From: an uncultured Granulosicoccaceae bacterium
GTDB lineage: Bacteria; Pseudomonadota; Gammaproteobacteria; Granulosicoccales; Granulosicoccaceae
Length of the DNA: 33,233 bases
Direction: 5' to 3'
Assembly (NCBI GenBank): GCA_938003855.1
Contig: CALKXD010000017.1
Location: 1-33,233, forward strand
The position numbers were made by a program, and so were the translations under genes. This document shows, one piece after another, positions 1 to 8,782 of this stretch. The stretch's first letter is position 1. The number at the start of each line of letters is the position of its first letter. The notes under the pieces were generated by a model. That model made no database searches. It was given only the letters and a program-made list of their open reading frames with translations, and had not been told where the DNA came from.

Positions 1-169
1 GAGCAGCACGTTGATATAGTAGAAATGTAACCAGAGGGCTCCATTAGCAACAATCCTTGCCACCAACCGCCACGACAGAGAAACAGTTTCAATTGTGTTG
101 CCCGCACCACGACCTCAGCAGCAACACAGCACATGAAAAAATAATTTTTATTTCACCCCGCTTCTCGCG

Positions 170-201
170 TTGGCGGGTTATTCACGTTACGATGCGCGCG
201 C
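170..201 (+). promoter_or_regulatory. Probable rnpB promoter
   Basis: A TACGAT -10 hexamer lies at 188-193, nine bases before the 5' end of the RNase P RNA. An alternating GC discriminator follows at 194-201, as seen in stable-RNA promoters under stringent control. The -35 element is unclear: TTGGCG at 170-175 is too close (12 bp). The -10 is supported by position; the rest is inference. Confidence 0.35.
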
Positions 202-547
<346 letters not shown>

Positions 548-727
548 TTCTTTACTGCTGACCTTTAAGCGCGGTTGCGCCTGCGCCATAACCCGGCTCT
601 GCCGATGTACAGGCCAGCTGCACGCCGGCAAGCCAATTGATACTCACCACCACCGCTGACAATGACGCACGCCGACAGGCGTTAACCTGCCCCCAGGCAT
701 GTGCGAAGAACAGCTTACCGACGACGC

Positions 728-758
728 CCCCGCATAGCTCGTCAGCGGGCATTTTTTT
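728..758 (+). terminator. Possible rho-independent terminator downstream of rnpB
   Basis: A 5-bp GC stem (729-733 with 745-749) is followed after two bases by seven T residues (752-758) on the plus strand. It lies about 180 nt past the mature RNase P RNA and overlaps the stop codon of the oppositely oriented rsmI. It could end read-through from rnpB. The stem is short, so this is a weak call. Confidence 0.35.
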
Positions 759-1605
759 GCGCAACCAGATACTCGTAGAGTATTTTTTTATCCACACCGG
801 TATGCCTGGCCACAATAGCAATCGCACGCTTCGGCGGAATTTCCGCCGCCACATCTACCAGGAGTCTGCGAACCTCGGGAGTCATTCCGGCCGGCTCTTT
901 TCTGGCACCACCAACAACCACCACAAACTCGCCTTTTTGCCAAATGTCATTGCCGCGGGTTTGTGCCAGCACCTCCGCCGCCGATCCGGATATTATGGTC
1001 TCGAACACCTTGGTGAGCTCGCGACAGAGACAGAGCTGCCGATGCTCACCAAGCACATCAACAACATCGGCCAGGGCATCGACAATGCGATGTTTGGACT
1101 CAAAGAACACCGATGTCGATGGCACATCCGAGAGCTCCGCCAACATTTTGCAGCGTGCCGTTGACTTAGCCGGCAGAAACCCGTGAAACGTAAATACATC
1201 GGTCGGCAGCCCACACACCGAGAGCGCCGCAATCAATGAGGAGGCACCAGGCACCGGGCTCACTCCAAGCCCATGCTGATGACACGCGGCAACAATACGG
1301 TAGCCCGGATCACTTATTAACGGTGTCCCGGCATCAGAGACCAACCCCACCGACTCACCTGATTGCAACTTACCTAATACCTCCGAGACCCGATCACGCT
1401 CGTTGTGTTCGTGCAAGGAATAGAGTTTTGGGTTTAAACCCAGCCTGCGGCACAATGCGCCGGTATGCCGTGTATCTTCAGCGTACACGCAATCAACCGA
1501 CGCAAGCGTTTGTTTCGCCCGCTCGGAAATATCAGACAAATTTCCGATTGGTGTGGCGATAACATAAAAGACACCATTTTTTGAAGGGCTCTTTTCTACG
1601 GACAT
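742..1605 (-). CDS. rsmI: 16S rRNA (cytidine-1402-2'-O)-methyltransferase RsmI
   Basis: The product is 287 aa, matching E. coli RsmI (286). It is a SAM-dependent enzyme that 2'-O-methylates C1402 in the decoding centre of 16S rRNA. The tetrapyrrole-methylase fold is clear: the N-terminal ATPIGNLSDIS loop, then AEDTRHTG, SDAGTPLISDPGYR and PVPGASSLIAAL. The frame continues upstream to a farther start at 1644, but ATG 1605 gives MSVEKSPSKNG directly before the conserved GVFYVIATPIGN and has GAAGG upstream. It is divergent from lpoA, the arrangement also seen in enteric bacteria (yraL/yraM). Confidence 0.96.
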   Translation of the reverse strand: MSVEKSPSKNGVFYVIATPIGNLSDISERAKQTLASVDCVYAEDTRHTGALCRRLGLNPKLYSLHEHNERDRVSEVLGKLQSGESVGLVSDAGTPLISDPGYRIVAACHQHGLGVSPVPGASSLIAALSVCGLPTDVFTFHGFLPAKSTARCKMLAELSDVPSTSVFFESKHRIVDALADVVDVLGEHRQLCLCRELTKVFETIISGSAAEVLAQTRGNDIWQKGEFVVVVGGARKEPAGMTPEVRRLLVDVAAEIPPKRAIAIVARHTGVDKKILYEYLVAQKNAR

Positions 1606-1699
1606 AGTACAATTACCTTCAAGCAGCGATGCCAATCCAAACACACAACCATGGAAGCGCGACGCTACTAATGAATCACCAACACAAGCACGGGTTTAG

Positions 1700-3706
1700 A
1701 TGCAAAGAAATGACTCGCGCACGGAGCAGCCAATAGTGCCCTATATTCGTCGTGCCAGTATCGCCACACACCTGCATTGCGGGATTTCGGTCGCCGCCAG
1801 AACCCTGCTGGCTGCCACTGTGCTCAGCACACTGATTGCCTGTGGCGGTCCAAACGTTGCCAAACCTACCGCCCGCGCACCTGCAGCCGCAACCATACCC
1901 ACTCCTGAACTGGGCAACCGGCTACTGGCCGAAGGCGACACTGCACAGGCCGCACACGTTTTTGCTCAACTGGCAAGCAAGGAGGTCAATCCCCTTCAAC
2001 GACAGGAGTACCAGTTACTGGCCACCGAGCTCTATTTCGACAGCGGATTATACAACGATGGAGCGCGGATGTTTGCAACATTCCCGCAAACACTGTCCAC
2101 CGACACGTCGAATCTACGCAGGGATATCCTTGCCGCCTATAACGCCCTGGCAAAGCAAAATCCGCAGCAGGCACTGGAACAACTACCAAACGCGCAAACA
2201 TTAACTGATCGCATTCTGCGAGTGCGGGCGCTCGAAATACAAGCTCGTGCACAGCAGCAACTGAGGCAACCCGACCTTGCCCTGAAAACCCGGATATTGC
2301 TGGAGGCGAATCTGGGTGTCCCAGAATCAATCGGTCTTAACCGACGAAAAATAAGAGACATGCTGGATCGGCTCGACAGACCCACCCTGCAAAAAATGGC
2401 CACGACACCGGCAGGATCAATCTATCGCGGCTGGCTGGAATACGCTTTGCTGATTCGCTCGCAACCGTCAGTCTCGCCCGAAGTCTATGCCCAGCGCAAC
2501 CAGAACTGGCTGACCAGATACCCGGGCCATCCAGCGGTCGACACCGACCATCAAAATCCGGTGGTGCAAGTGGTCGACACCTCACAGGCCATTTCCACCA
2601 ATCAGATTGCCTTGTTACTGCCGCTGACCGGCCAATTCAGCCAGTTGGGTGAGGCAATAAAAACCGGATTTGTTGCGGCAAGATTCGCAGACGGTGGTGC
2701 GTCATCAGTACGACTCTACGACACCGGCAGTGACACCAATGAAGCGCTGAAGCAATACGAAATCGCGACTGCTGAAGGCGCTACCCTGGTTATTGGTCCG
2801 TTGAATAAGGCGGCAGTGATTAACCTTGCGGCCAGTAACCGGATCAGCGTACCGACACTGTCATTGAACTACGTTGGCGATGATATGCCCGGACACAGCA
2901 ACCTGTATCAATTCGGCCTGCTGCCAGAGGACGAAGCACGCGATGTCGCCTATTATTCTCTCAGTAACCAATACAAAAAAGCACTGGTAATCGCAATCGA
3001 TAACACGCTCGGCACACGACTGACCACCGCCTTCACTGAAGCATTCAATAGCGCAGGGGGCAATGTCATTGGCACCGAAGTCATTAGCGAGGACGCCTAC
3101 GACTACTCCCCCCAATTGAAAAAACTGCTGGCGATAAACTCCAGCAATACCCGCAAGCGACGGCTGGAAACACTACTGAGTACAAAGCTTGAATTCGAAC
3201 CCGCCATACGTGGCGATGTCGACGCAATCTTCATGGCGGTCAGTGCCGAGCAAGCCAGACTGCTTCGACCGCAACTTCAGTTTCATCACGCTGGAAAACT
3301 GCCGGTACTTAGTACGTCAATGGTTTTCAGCGGCGAACCAGACGAACGTGCGGACGGAGACCTCACTGGAATTCGCTACAACGAAATACCCTGGCTACTC
3401 ACAGACGCACAGGCGAATACTCCGTTTTACCAAAGCGCCAGTGCAACGTTGCAAGATAACACTCCGGGTATTGCCCGTCTGATGGCTCTGGGTATTGATG
3501 CCTATACCCTGCACACACAAATAGAAAACATGCGCCTGGACCCGGCGTATTCTGTTAACGGCAAAACCGGCGCGCTCTCTCTGGTGGAGGGAAACCGAAT
3601 TCGCCGACGCCTGCAATGGGCTGAGTTTCAGAAAGGTATACCGGCGAAAATCGCCGATTCATTACCGCTGCCTGCCAGCCTGCCTCCGCTGAGCACAGAA
3701 CTCTAG
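1700..3706 (+). CDS. lpoA: Penicillin-binding protein activator LpoA (outer-membrane lipoprotein)
   Basis: The product is 668 aa (E. coli LpoA is 678). LpoA is anchored in the outer membrane and reaches through the periplasm to stimulate the transpeptidase of PBP1A. A signal sequence ends in a lipobox, LIAC, with the lipidated Cys at about residue 48. Residues about 60-260 are helical TPR-like repeats; residues about 300-650 form a periplasmic-binding-protein-like domain (IALLLPLTGQFSQLGEAIKTGF). The ATG at 1700 leaves a long N-region. A GTG at 1736 has a better Shine-Dalgarno (GGAG, 9 nt spacing) and would give a more normal signal peptide, so the true start may be 1736. It is followed by yraN, as in enterics. 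Confidence 0.92.
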   Translation: MQRNDSRTEQPIVPYIRRASIATHLHCGISVAARTLLAATVLSTLIACGGPNVAKPTARAPAAATIPTPELGNRLLAEGDTAQAAHVFAQLASKEVNPLQRQEYQLLATELYFDSGLYNDGARMFATFPQTLSTDTSNLRRDILAAYNALAKQNPQQALEQLPNAQTLTDRILRVRALEIQARAQQQLRQPDLALKTRILLEANLGVPESIGLNRRKIRDMLDRLDRPTLQKMATTPAGSIYRGWLEYALLIRSQPSVSPEVYAQRNQNWLTRYPGHPAVDTDHQNPVVQVVDTSQAISTNQIALLLPLTGQFSQLGEAIKTGFVAARFADGGASSVRLYDTGSDTNEALKQYEIATAEGATLVIGPLNKAAVINLAASNRISVPTLSLNYVGDDMPGHSNLYQFGLLPEDEARDVAYYSLSNQYKKALVIAIDNTLGTRLTTAFTEAFNSAGGNVIGTEVISEDAYDYSPQLKKLLAINSSNTRKRRLETLLSTKLEFEPAIRGDVDAIFMAVSAEQARLLRPQLQFHHAGKLPVLSTSMVFSGEPDERADGDLTGIRYNEIPWLLTDAQANTPFYQSASATLQDNTPGIARLMALGIDAYTLHTQIENMRLDPAYSVNGKTGALSLVEGNRIRRRLQWAEFQKGIPAKIADSLPLPASLPPLSTEL

Positions 3707-3785
3707 AACAGCCAGTTTGCGGAGGTTGTCGCGGGCCTGCACCACCGCGGCACACCACCGCCACCTGAAATAAGTGGTACGTTGT

Positions 3786-4142
3786 ATGACAACTCGCGAT
3801 GAAGGCAACCTGCACGAAGAGCAGGCCTGCCGGTTTCTGCAAGCACAGGGCTTGAAACTACTGACAAAGAATCATCATTGCCGTTATGGTGAGATTGACC
3901 TCATCATGAAAGACAATGCCACCATCGTATTTATAGAAGTGCGCTTTCGACGCAATGCCAGCTTTGGCGGGGCCGCCATCAGCATCACCCCTGCCAAGCA
4001 ACGCAAAATCGTCCTGACGGCGATGCACTACCTGCAATCAAAGCGACAAGACAATGCGCTGTGCCGATTTGACGTGTTTGCGGTAACCGGCAATGATGAG
4101 GCACCTGTATGGATTAAGCATGCCTTTGACGCCGATTGCTAA
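3786..4142 (+). CDS. yraN: YraN family (UPF0102) endonuclease-like protein
   Basis: The product is 118 aa. The PD-(D/E)XK-like core of UPF0102 is visible: GEIDLIMKD, then VFIEVRFRR and the FGGAA segment, with the acidic pair and the E-V-K/R position expected of a Holliday-junction-resolvase-like fold. The biochemical role of the family is not settled. The frame also opens at a GTG four codons earlier (3774), but ATG 3786 puts MTTRDEGNLHEEQA at the N-terminus, close to family proteins. It lies 79 bp after lpoA, the classic partner, and is probably co-transcribed. Confidence 0.88.
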   Translation: MTTRDEGNLHEEQACRFLQAQGLKLLTKNHHCRYGEIDLIMKDNATIVFIEVRFRRNASFGGAAISITPAKQRKIVLTAMHYLQSKRQDNALCRFDVFAVTGNDEAPVWIKHAFDADC

Positions 4143-4175
4143 CACGGCCGACTGGCCGGTGGCTTTCTCTTTTTT
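4143..4175 (+). terminator. Rho-independent terminator of lpoA-yraN
   Basis: A GC-rich hairpin (CAC-GGCC, loop GACT, GGCC-G-GTG, one bulged G) starts immediately after the yraN stop. It is followed by a pyrimidine tract of mostly T (4164-4175). It sits between convergent yraN and sspB, where a terminator is expected. Confidence 0.6.
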
Positions 4176-4218
4176 GGGGCGACAGGCCTATTGGCTCTCT
4201 ACCGCTTGATGCTCATCG

Positions 4219-4701
4219 CTACTTAACGACTTTGAGGTTCGGGCCTTTTTTGCGCCCACCTGCACCTGGCTTCTTGGAGGGCTCTGCACCTGCGTCTTCT
4301 TTCGCTGGCGGAGTGCCCGCGCTGCTGACAGATTCCAGCGTGGTTCGCTTACCGGCTTTTTCAGACGGTGCCGTTGATTCTTCGTCGCCACCCTCTCCGT
4401 CAAACATCATGCCTTGCCCGTTCTCACGGGCGTAGATAGCCTTCACACTGTATATTGGAACGACAATGCAGATCGCCTGACCACTGAACCGGGCGTTGAA
4501 TGTGACCTCCTCGTTATTCATCAGCAATTCGCTGGTAGCGCTCGGGCTGATATTGAGAATTATCATGCCTTTCTCATCCAGATAGTCTTCCGGCACAATT
4601 GTACCCTTTCTGGTGGCGTCAACCATGAGATACGGGGTCAGATTGTTGTCGACAATCCACTCGTATATTGCACGTATAAGGTACGGCTGACTGCTTGTCA
4701 T
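4219..4701 (-). CDS. sspB: ClpXP protease specificity-enhancing factor SspB
   Basis: The product is 160 aa. SspB is a dimeric adaptor that binds the ssrA tag on stalled-ribosome products and hands them to ClpXP. The N-terminal domain PYLIRAIYEWIVDNNLTPYLMVD and the strand VTFNARFSG match the family. A long charged, Gly/Ala/Pro/Lys-rich linker ends in PNLKVVK, the ClpX-binding (XB) tail seen at the C-terminus of E. coli SspB (LRVVK). The frame opens further upstream at a GTG (4743), five bases past the sspA stop. ATG 4701 is preferred because homologues begin just before the PYL motif. It is co-transcribed with sspA, as in most gammaproteobacteria. Confidence 0.93.
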   Translation of the reverse strand: MTSSQPYLIRAIYEWIVDNNLTPYLMVDATRKGTIVPEDYLDEKGMIILNISPSATSELLMNNEEVTFNARFSGQAICIVVPIYSVKAIYARENGQGMMFDGEGGDEESTAPSEKAGKRTTLESVSSAGTPPAKEDAGAEPSKKPGAGGRKKGPNLKVVK

Positions 4702-4748
4702 GCCGGGCTTATCACTGCCTGTTGTATCGTTATCTGATGTCACTTTTG

Positions 4749-5390
4749 CTAACGCATCTCTCGCTCACTTTCCGTGAGACTCATTTGAAAACCTTCACGA
4801 TCAAACATTCGCTTTGCATATTTCGTGACAGCTGCGGCCTTAGAGGGCAATTCAACCCCGTAATGGTTCAATCTCCACAACATTGGTGCGACAGTCGCAT
4901 CCACCAAAGAGTACTCGTCACTCAGAAAAAACTCCTTCAAAGCAAATACTTCAGCAGATTCAACCAGAGAATCATGCAATGCCTGACGCGCCTTGTCAGC
5001 TTTTTTTGCGTCGGGTCCTTCAATCAACGGTAGTAAGTCGTACCAGTCTTTCTCAATGCGATAGAGCGCCAGCCGGGAACGCGCTCGCGAAACCGGGTCA
5101 ACCGGCATCAGCGGAGGATGCGGGAACCGCTCATCGAGGTACTCAGACACAACACGGGAGTCGTATAACACCAGATCACGATCGACCAGTGTCGGCACCG
5201 TGTTGTAGGGGTTCAGATGCAACAGATCAGCTGGTTTGTTGTCTGGATCAACGTCTTCGATCTCAACACTGATGTCTTTTTCAAATAGAACGATACGAAC
5301 ACGATGACTGAAGATTGAGCTCGGGTCCGAATACAAGGTCATCACCGAACGGCGTGTCACTGGGGCTGTCACATTATCTCCAAAAGTCAT
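4749..5390 (-). CDS. sspA: Stringent starvation protein A (GST-fold RNA polymerase-associated)
   Basis: The product is 213 aa (E. coli 212). SspA has a glutathione-S-transferase fold without GST activity. It binds RNA polymerase and affects stationary-phase and acid-stress expression. The N-terminal thioredoxin-like half has RRSVMTLYSDPSSIFSHRVRIVLFEK. The interdomain EYLDERFPHPPLMPVDPVSRA segment is nearly identical to E. coli and contains the surface-pocket residues. The C-terminus ends SLTESEREMR. It lies between petC and sspB on the same strand; the petABC-sspAB order is typical of gammaproteobacteria. Confidence 0.96.
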   Translation of the reverse strand: MTFGDNVTAPVTRRSVMTLYSDPSSIFSHRVRIVLFEKDISVEIEDVDPDNKPADLLHLNPYNTVPTLVDRDLVLYDSRVVSEYLDERFPHPPLMPVDPVSRARSRLALYRIEKDWYDLLPLIEGPDAKKADKARQALHDSLVESAEVFALKEFFLSDEYSLVDATVAPMLWRLNHYGVELPSKAAAVTKYAKRMFDREGFQMSLTESEREMR

Positions 5391-5463
5391 GTTGTCCGGG
5401 TGGCGAAGGATCCAGGATGTCGTCAGCAGGCACCGGCAAACGCCAGACGCCTGCTTGTGCTGC

Positions 5464-6240
5464 CTATGAGTGCGGTACGTCTTTCCAGTACTCTTTCTTC
5501 AAGAGTATTGCCAGCACCAGAAAAATCAGCAGAAACAACATCACTTTAATCCCCAGGGAATGCCTTGCTTCCCGGTTCGGATCACCCAAGTAATCAAGGA
5601 AGCTTACCAGATCGGTGATCACAGAGTCGTATTCTTGCGCCGACAGTTTACCAGCAGTCACTTGCTGGAACCCTTTCAGCACCTCATGGCCTTCACCATC
5701 CGACTCATAAACGGGCTTTTGCCACCCCTGCAACCCCGCCAGCACATGCGGCATTCCGACTTGCGGATAGACCGTATTGTTAGCCCCCATCGGTCGGGAC
5801 TCATCGAGGTAGAACGACTTCATATAGGTGTACAGCCAATCCACACCGCGAGAGCGGGCAATCAGCGTCAGGTTAGGTGGCACCGCGCCGAACGCTTCCT
5901 TTCCGTAGTCTTTCGACATGTTGTTGACCATCAATGAGCCGATTTTGGTCCTCTCACCGTTTTTATCGGTGGTGAAGATCAGATTCTCAGACACTGCTTT
6001 ATCGCTTAACCCGATATCCCGGGCCATGTGAGAATACCGGTGATAGTCCGCGGAATGGCACGACATGCAGTAATTCATGAAAATTTTGGCGCCACGCTGC
6101 AGCGTTCTGTCCGTGCGCTCAGGGGTAAAGTGCTCGAGCGCCGCTCCGCCGCCGGCCGCGGCTGCCATCTCTGGCAACACAACCAACGCCGCAACAGACA
6201 GTACTATCCGGAGTGATTTTCTAGTCGGGAGCATTTTCAT
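5464..6240 (-). CDS. petC: Cytochrome c1, bc1 complex subunit
   Basis: The product is 258 aa. This is the membrane-anchored c-type cytochrome of complex III, which takes electrons from the Rieske centre and passes them to soluble cytochrome c in the periplasm. A signal peptide (about residues 1-28) precedes the mature chain. The heme-attachment motif CMSCH is at residues 58-62. M163 in VGMPHVLAGLQG is the probable axial ligand. A single C-terminal membrane anchor (about 229-248) is followed by KKEYWKDV. The start codon overlaps the petB stop (TAATG), indicating translational coupling. Confidence 0.97.
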   Translation of the reverse strand: MKMLPTRKSLRIVLSVAALVVLPEMAAAAGGGAALEHFTPERTDRTLQRGAKIFMNYCMSCHSADYHRYSHMARDIGLSDKAVSENLIFTTDKNGERTKIGSLMVNNMSKDYGKEAFGAVPPNLTLIARSRGVDWLYTYMKSFYLDESRPMGANNTVYPQVGMPHVLAGLQGWQKPVYESDGEGHEVLKGFQQVTAGKLSAQEYDSVITDLVSFLDYLGDPNREARHSLGIKVMLFLLIFLVLAILLKKEYWKDVPHS

Positions 6241-7460
6241 TAGTAGTTCACCCTTTCTGGTACAGGCTTGGTTTTTTCGCCCTTGCTGATGAAAAACAGC
6301 GCAACAAAGAAACCAAAATAAACCAGAGAACAGAGACGTGAAATCCAGGTTCCAACCGGTGTAACCGGCTGCATGCCGTAATAGCCGAGCACAATAAACG
6401 CGACCACGAAAGCGATCAGGATTGCCTTATAGGCAAATGAGCGATAGCGAATGGACCTCACCGGATTGCGGTCAAGCCACGGCAGGAAGAACAGCACAGC
6501 GATGGCTGCAAACATCGCTATGACACCAGCCAGCTTGTCTGGCATCGCACGCAGAATTGCGTAAAACGGAGTGAAGTACCACACCGGAGCGATGTGCTCT
6601 GGCGTTTTCAGTGGGTCGGCCGGGATGTAGTTTGCGTGTTCCAGGAAATACCCCCCCATCTCAGGCGCAAAGAACACAATAGCAAAGAAAACAATCAGGA
6701 AGACGACGACGCCAACCAGATCTTTGACCGAGTAGTACGGGTGGAAGGGGATGCCGTCCAACGGGTGCCCGTCGGCGCCTTTTACTTTTTTGATATCCAC
6801 ACCGTCGGGGTTGTTCGACCCGACTTCATGGAGAGCCACAATGTGCGCAAACACCAGCCCGATCAACACCAGCGGCATCGCGATGACGTGCAGTGCAAAA
6901 AACCGGTTCAAAGTTGCATCAGCAACGACGTAATCACCTCTCAGCCATAGCGTTATTGAATCACCGACGAGTGGAATTGCACCGAACAACGAGATAATTA
7001 CCTGCGCGCCCCAGAAAGACATTTGCCCCCATGGCAGCAGATACCCCATAAAGGCTTCAGCCATCAGTACCAGATAAATCAACATGCCGAAAATCCATAG
7101 CAGCTCCCGTGGCTTTTTGTAGGAGCCATACATGATGCCTCGCATCATGTGCAGATAGACCACCACGAAAAACAGCGAAGCGCCGGTCGAGTGCATGTAG
7201 CGAATCAGCCAACCCCAGTTCACATCCCGCATGATGTACTCGACGGACTTGAACGCCAGTTCGCCGTCAGCCTTGTAGTTCATGGTCAGGAAAATACCGG
7301 TCACGATCTGCAGCACCAGCACCAGCAGCGCCAATGATCCGAAGTAGTACCAGAAGTTGAAATTCTTCGGTGCGTAATACTTACCGACGTGCTTGTCCCA
7401 CGTGGCGGTAAGCGGAATCCGCTCATCAATCCACGACATCAAATTATTTGCCTTGCTCAT
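6240..7460 (-). CDS. petB: Cytochrome b, bc1 complex subunit
   Basis: The product is 406 aa, a single-chain cytochrome b (not split) with about eight membrane helices. It carries the two b hemes and the quinol and quinone sites of complex III. The four heme ligands are visible as H90, H104, H191 and H206. The quinol-oxidation loop reads PVWY at 292-295, the variant usual in beta- and gammaproteobacteria rather than the mitochondrial PEWY. The start overlaps the petA stop (TGATG) and the end overlaps petC, so the three are tightly coupled. Confidence 0.98.
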   Translation of the reverse strand: MSKANNLMSWIDERIPLTATWDKHVGKYYAPKNFNFWYYFGSLALLVLVLQIVTGIFLTMNYKADGELAFKSVEYIMRDVNWGWLIRYMHSTGASLFFVVVYLHMMRGIMYGSYKKPRELLWIFGMLIYLVLMAEAFMGYLLPWGQMSFWGAQVIISLFGAIPLVGDSITLWLRGDYVVADATLNRFFALHVIAMPLVLIGLVFAHIVALHEVGSNNPDGVDIKKVKGADGHPLDGIPFHPYYSVKDLVGVVVFLIVFFAIVFFAPEMGGYFLEHANYIPADPLKTPEHIAPVWYFTPFYAILRAMPDKLAGVIAMFAAIAVLFFLPWLDRNPVRSIRYRSFAYKAILIAFVVAFIVLGYYGMQPVTPVGTWISRLCSLVYFGFFVALFFISKGEKTKPVPERVNY

Positions 7461-8089
7461 CAGGCCTGCCCTCCTTCGTCAGCACCGATCAGTATTCTGG
7501 TATCGCTCAGGTATTGATGTGGCGGCACATCAAGATTGGTTGGTGCAGGGACACCCTTGTACACGCGACCCGAAATATCAAAGCGCGAGCCGTGACACGG
7601 GCAAAAGAAACCGCCCTGCCAATCATCGCCCAGATCCGCTGGAGCGACTTCGGGGCGATAGGTGGGAGAGCAGCCCAGATGTGTACAGATACCGACCATC
7701 ACCAGAATCTCCGGCTTGATTGAGCGGTACGAGTTTTTGGCATACTCAGGCTGAATCGATGCATCGGATTCGATGTCACGCAGATTGCCCTCCACCGCAT
7801 CCAGCCCTTCGAGCAGGGCCGGGGTTCGCTTCAGCACCCATACCGGCTTGCCACGCCATTCCACGATCACCCGCTGGCCTTCTTCAAGCTTGCTGATATC
7901 GATCTCGACCGGCGCCCCCGCTGCACGGGCACGTGCACTGGGAGACATCGATGACACCAGCGGCACCAACAACGCAGCCGCACCTGCAGCACCGACCACG
8001 CCTACTCCTGTAGTAAGCAGACGACGCCTTTTTTTATCGACTCCAACAGGGTTATTGTCCCCATCAGAAGCAACACGATCTGTTGCCAT
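7460..8089 (-). CDS. petA: Rieske iron-sulfur protein, bc1 complex subunit
   Basis: The product is 209 aa. It carries the [2Fe-2S] cluster that oxidises quinol at the Qo site. An N-terminal KKRRRLLTTGVGVVG stretch is a twin-arginine-type signal and membrane anchor. The two cluster loops are CTHLGC and CPCHGS, giving two Cys and two His ligands and the two disulfide cysteines. The frame extends four codons upstream, but ATG 8089 is chosen because GGAG lies 5 nt before it. This is the first gene of petABC; a structured leader precedes it. Confidence 0.97.
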   Translation of the reverse strand: MATDRVASDGDNNPVGVDKKRRRLLTTGVGVVGAAGAAALLVPLVSSMSPSARARAAGAPVEIDISKLEEGQRVIVEWRGKPVWVLKRTPALLEGLDAVEGNLRDIESDASIQPEYAKNSYRSIKPEILVMVGICTHLGCSPTYRPEVAPADLGDDWQGGFFCPCHGSRFDISGRVYKGVPAPTNLDVPPHQYLSDTRILIGADEGGQA

Positions 8090-8782
8090 TGGACACTCCA
8101 AAGATAATAAAAGAAATTTTTAACCACCTGCAGCGCTAACCTTGAACCGGTTTTCGCTGCAGCTGACAAATTTGGCTATTTCTGACGCCGTGAACACTGA
8201 AGCTCAGAGACCCTGGTGCAGACGTCGAAAATGCAGAGGTGAAAACCCTCCCCTGACAAACCCCCGACTATATCACAAAACCGCCCGAAATCTGACTTGA
8301 GGCACGTTTATAAGGCAACACTAGCGAGTTAAATGCCACGCCGGTGATTCGCTCGGCAAGACTGCCCGGCACACGCGTCAAAACAACGGCTGAGTTAGTG
8401 CTGGAAAACTCCATTTCGGTTGGCGCAAAAAACTCGATAACCGGGCATGTCTGTCCGGCGAAGACTCAACATGTGCCGAAAAGCTGCAGAAGCGCGACAG
8501 CTCTCCCTAAAGAGGGTTTCGGCCTGTTTCTCCACAGCTGTTGCCAGCATTTAATCTAGTATAGGCAATATAATTTTAAGCATTTGATTTTTTAGCAATT
8601 ACAACTGAATCTCGTGCTTTACAATGTGCACACTCGCGTGGCTCTAATGCACCTCGGGCGGCATTTCACGGGCGATCGCCATTCCGGCCGACACCAGCTC
8701 TGCATTAACTGGAATAACATCACTCAAAACTAATCCCCGTCTGACTGAAAAGTGCAGCTTGCCGCCCAACCGCTGATACAGA
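8090..8782. other. Gap between petA and hisD: petA leader and AT-rich stretch, no gene seen
   Basis: I see no convincing coding sequence in these about 690 bp. On the minus strand a TATAGT hexamer (8267-8272) without a good -35 is a possible petABC promoter. A strong hairpin follows it in the leader (8128-8162). The 8550-8620 stretch is AT-rich with TATAAT-like words on both strands. hisC, which often follows hisD, and rplM-rpsI, which often precede petABC, are both absent here. Confidence 0.5.
8128..8162 (-). other. Stem-loop in the petABC 5' leader
   Basis: CTGCAGCG (8128-8135) pairs perfectly with CGCTGCAG (8155-8162). Inside, AACC pairs with GGTT across a symmetrical 2x2 internal loop, leaving a 7-nt apical loop. 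The stem ends 38 nt before the petA start codon, so it would lie in the untranslated leader of petABC mRNA. Confidence 0.6.

Noticed and set aside
6576-6587. PVWY instead of PEWY in cytochrome b
   Set aside because: Unusual against mitochondria but the normal variant in many beta- and gammaproteobacterial cytochrome b proteins.
8344-8559. 71-aa plus-strand frame in the petA-hisD gap
   Set aside because: No recognisable domain and no convincing ribosome site; the region also looks like leader and spacer DNA.
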